64,000 nt of DNA from Locusta migratoria (Eukaryota; Arthropoda; Insecta; Orthoptera; Acrididae), in assembly GCA_026315105.1 (NCBI GenBank), contig CM048750.1, positions 168,792,549-168,856,548 on the forward strand, given 5' to 3'. This document shows, piece by piece, positions 63,305 to 64,000 of this stretch. Position numbers and translations under genes: made by a program. How positions within the stretch are numbered: the stretch's first letter is position 1; each line of letters opens with the position of its first letter. A model generated the notes under the pieces. That model worked only from the letters and a program-made list of their open reading frames with translations. It did no database searches and was not told the origin of the DNA.

Positions 63305-64000
63305 GATAAGTTATGTACATACGTAACGACAGTACCGTTTGAAATTTAATACACTATGGACATAAGATGAATTCACTTGATATGAGTACAAAAAATCTGC
63401 TTTTTTAATACTGGACTTTCCAGCTTGTTTATGAATACATAAAACGATAAAAATTTGAATTTGTGTACTTCGTCAGTCAATTCGAGCGTCGAGTACAAAT
63501 ACGAGGTGATACCGCTGGATGGGTGGGCTGGGTCTCTGGCAGTTTATTTCCACTCGAGATAGCGGATCTGCTCGTCCCCAGACCTGCCTTGCAAAATCTG
63601 ATATTGTTCGCCCCTGCTAGCTTCCAGAAACGGCAGCCCTTTCGTTTCCATGGGAGGCAACACGTGTGCATGTTCTCACCGCCAGACTCATGCTGCTCTT
63701 TGTGTTCCACTTTATCGGCGCAAAAAATAAAAATGAAAAGAAGCTGAAAAGCTCTGCGTACCTCGCGGTGAAATCCACAATACATGAAAGCTACTGAATT
63801 TAATGTATTCATAAAACTGCAGAAGATATAAACAGACAGAAAATAATAGCCCACATTGAAACTTCATTTAGTGATGTCAGTGATCAGAAGATTAAAAGTT
63901 AATAAAGTGTATCGGAGACTGGGAATGCTTGTGCGAAGATGGGTACAATGTCGATCCATTTCCAGTGGCAGCTTGCTAACATCGAGTCCATAATACAGAA
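63305..64000. other. unassigned end of the window
   Basis: A minus-strand frame at 63477-63854 has a hydrophobic start (MGYYFLSVYIFCSFMNTLNS) and CGFHREVRRAFQ, but no family can be assigned. Part of the stretch (63500-63720) is more GC-balanced than the surroundings. Confidence 0.3.

Noticed and set aside
63477..63854. Hydrophobic frame ending CGFHREVRRAFQ, resembling the end of a seven-helix receptor
   Set aside because: Only one hydrophobic segment and no conserved receptor motif are present. The rest of the frame has no likeness to any family I know.

Overview
This 64 kb window looks like intergenic or intronic DNA from a large, repeat-rich insect genome, most likely a grasshopper or locust (Acrididae, Schistocerca-like). 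The reasons are the combination of type II tRNA-derived SINEs sharing one 3' body, RTE/BovB-type LINEs, CR1-type LINEs with a short 3' sequence I associate with locusts, dimeric tRNA-like inverted repeats, GIY-YIG Penelope-like elements, Helitrons, and many mariner, Tc1, pogo and piggyBac remnants. The organism call is inference from remembered repeat families. There is no complete host gene. The only stretch that looks like host coding sequence is one candidate exon on the minus strand near 37.7-37.8 kb. Nearly every recognisable protein is a decayed transposon product with frameshifts or stops.

Layout: 0-3.6 kb, SINEs in a diverged tandem duplication, a mariner tail and a LINE endonuclease scrap. 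4.2-7.0 kb, a decayed mariner next to a minus-strand RTE LINE. 7.1-7.9 kb, a GC-rich island with a perfect CRE. 7.9-8.8 kb, the RNase H end of an I-type LINE. 9-12.6 kb, piggyBac scraps and a Helitron-related repeat. 13.7-19.5 kb, hammerhead-like motifs, a dimeric tRNA SINE, a SINE-in-SINE insertion and a palindrome. 20.1-23.7 kb, a second GC island and a three-level nest (Helitron containing a palindromic mariner containing a CR1 LINE). 24-29 kb, SINEs and Tc1/CR1 remnants. 29.0-32.4 kb, a 0.8 kb palindrome, hAT-like scraps and a mariner with long terminal inverted repeats (TIRs). 32.6-33.2 kb, a third GC island. 33.3-36.1 kb, an LTR-like insertion in a SINE and a CR1 LINE split by a SINE. 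37-40 kb, the candidate exon and a piggyBac-like element. 41-46 kb, Penelope and RTE copies. 46.4 kb, a fourth, CCG-rich island. 47-51 kb, pogo, Tc1 and Helitron. 52.0-55.5 kb, a transposon with TIRs of more than 500 bp carrying a protein family I recognise but cannot classify. 56-64 kb, more SINEs, a Penelope copy, a long CR1/Jockey-type LINE and microsatellites.

The most interesting signals are (1) the long-TIR element at 52-55.5 kb; (2) a recurrent hammerhead-like RNA motif seen at six or more sites, with compensating stems at 13.7 kb; (3) the triple nest at 20.7-23.7 kb; (4) SINEs with at least three unrelated tRNA heads on one shared body; and (5) GC-rich, apparently non-repetitive islands that may be host regulatory DNA. 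Many insertions can be ordered in time because their target-site duplications are readable.
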